A stretch of 37,729 nt of DNA from Patescibacteria group bacterium (lineage in GTDB: Bacteria; Patescibacteriota; UBA1384; DATEAH01). Of the stretch, positions 36,991 through 37,729 are shown piece by piece (within the stretch, counting starts at the first letter, position 1; each line of letters begins with the position of its first letter). The translations under genes and the position numbers were made by a program. The notes beneath the pieces were generated by a model. That model worked only from the letters and a program-made list of their open reading frames with translations. It ran no database searches and was not told the DNA's origin. The stretch lies in the NCBI GenBank assembly GCA_035288465.1, contig DATEAH010000003.1, forward strand, positions 1 through 37,729, read 5' to 3'.

Positions 36991-37356
36991 ATGGCAACCG
37001 GACTGTTTCCGAATCTTGGCGCAATTAGGGCTCATTTGGGACGTCCCGCCTTTGGCGCAATCGGACTGGAACCAATTGAACCCTCGGCAGTCGAAGAAAT
37101 TCTTAACTCACCTGGTTTTTATTCGCTGCCCCTGCCTCCAGAAAAGGAGAGAGCTAGACTTTTGGAGGAATTGGGCAAGAAGGGAGAAGTTTATAAAGCC
37201 GTGATGGCGCATAACAAAATCATTCTGGTCCAAGTTATGGAGGCAGAGGAAGGTTTAGAGTGTCGAGTGCTGACGCCAGGAACGATCAATTTAGTCAGAG
37301 AATGGTGCCTTCCTAACGGATCGACGATAGAATTGCACCACCTGGCTGTTGACTAA
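36991..37356 (+). CDS. Unknown soluble protein, upstream of a prepilin gene
   Basis: 121 residues from ATG 36991, chosen because AAAGGGG (36975-36981) lies nine bases upstream; the same frame is open further upstream to 36937 but without a good start. The protein is soluble, with a Pro-rich middle (SLPLPPEKERARLLEELGKK) and a C-terminal beta-rich part (KIILVQVMEAEEGLECRVL). I do not recognise the family. It lies 32 bases before a prepilin-like gene on the same strand. Base use is higher in G+C than in the housekeeping genes nearby, like the unknown gene at 32521. Confidence 0.65.
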   Translation: MATGLFPNLGAIRAHLGRPAFGAIGLEPIEPSAVEEILNSPGFYSLPLPPEKERARLLEELGKKGEVYKAVMAHNKIILVQVMEAEEGLECRVLTPGTINLVREWCLPNGSTIELHHLAVD

Positions 37357-37388
37357 AGCCCAAACCACAACCTCGGGAGTGATGAGTC

Positions 37389-37729
37389 ATGTCGATCAGG
37401 CAGTCGGGAACCAGGCAGGGATTTACCGTATTTGAACTTCTAGTGGTGATTTGGATTATTATAACTCTCATCGCAATCTTGTTGCCAGTTTTTACTAAAG
37501 CTAAACATACAGCGCAGATTAGAAAATGGCAAGCTGCCCTTGAAGATTCTGGACCAAAACATCAGGAAGCGGTAAACAACTTAGTGGAAATTATACACTC
37601 TGAAGAGTTTCAAACAAAGAAACCTTATTGGATAATTAAAGGTAGCAATCGCGAAGTTTTAGAAAAAGCTGGCTTTAAGGAGTACAGGACTTTTGAAGGT
37701 CCGGATGGGAAAATGACAATGTTTGTCGA
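37389..37729 (+). CDS. Type IV prepilin-like protein, 3' end cut by window
   Basis: ATG 37389 has GGGAG nine bases upstream (37375-37379). The 113 residues visible begin with a short basic leader (MSIRQSGTRQG), then FTVFELLVVIWIIITLIAIL: Gly before Phe, Glu at +5 and a hydrophobic helix, the prepilin peptidase/N-methylation signature. The globular part follows (from about residue 35) with a helix ARKWQ-like region and charged segments. Pilins and pseudopilins build type IV pili or secretion pseudopili on the cell surface, and are common in Patescibacteria for attachment. No stop codon is reached. Confidence 0.88.
   Translation, partial: MSIRQSGTRQGFTVFELLVVIWIIITLIAILLPVFTKAKHTAQIRKWQAALEDSGPKHQEAVNNLVEIIHSEEFQTKKPYWIIKGSNREVLEKAGFKEYRTFEGPDGKMTMFV

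Overview
The window reads as a piece of a bacterial chromosome, AT-rich and densely packed, with the standard genetic code (TGA stops end many intact genes and form ATGA start/stop overlaps). The gene mix is many membrane glycosyltransferases, a VanW-family wall protein, a K+-independent proton-pumping pyrophosphatase, a Zn-type ribosomal protein S18, a DUF2304 protein and a lone TrpRS. With several short genes of no recognisable family, this is typical of Candidate Phyla Radiation (Patescibacteria) genomes. That assignment is inference from gene content; no rRNA is present to confirm it.

Layout. (1) 1-6824, + strand: a glycosyltransferase cut by the window edge, an O-antigen ligase/polymerase-like protein, a methyltransferase gene broken by three frameshifts, a second methyltransferase with no ATG/GTG/TTG at its natural start, a GT-C membrane glycosyltransferase with its own near-leaderless promoter, and a GT2 enzyme. 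(2) 6821-18214, - strand: one tightly coupled operon of ten genes, starting with a UDP-sugar dehydrogenase. It continues with a polyprenyl-phosphate-type GT2, a sugar 2-epimerase fused to a methyltransferase, a GT4 fused to a methyltransferase, another GT2, two free methyltransferases, an LPG-synthase-like flippase-family protein, a GT-C enzyme and a small membrane protein. (3) 18254-22406, + strand: a divergent promoter drives a GT2, a DUF2304 protein, a GT-C protein with a C-terminal beta-rich domain, and a GT4. Together (1)-(3) form a surface polysaccharide/glycoprotein locus. The epimerase and dehydrogenase suggest a ManNAcA-like uronic sugar, and six methyltransferase domains suggest a methylated glycan.

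(4) 22572-30178: energy and envelope genes and scattered housekeeping: hppA, a VanW-family protein, a phosphomannomutase/phosphoglucomutase, trpS (-), and a nucleotidyltransferase-domain protein. (5) 30175-32438: groES-groEL with a clear promoter and a rho-independent terminator. (6) 32451-33241: a well-signalled transcription unit (promoter, strong Shine-Dalgarno, terminator) carrying an unknown gene with one frameshift. (7) 33245-36699, - strand: ychF, then promoter-rpsF-ssb-rpsR and a PRC-barrel protein. The two intergenic gaps in rpsF-ssb-rpsR hold near-identical ~130 bp inverted-repeat elements. (8) 36748-37729, + strand: a promoter, a ~200 nt leader, an unknown 121-residue protein, and a type IV prepilin-like gene running off the window.

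The most interesting items are the paired sugar-enzyme/methyltransferase fusions, the family of AT-rich palindromic intergenic elements, the near-leaderless promoters, the clustered gene decay at 2172-3283, the sharp compositional break near 660, and the two unknown units at 32.5 kb and 36.8 kb.
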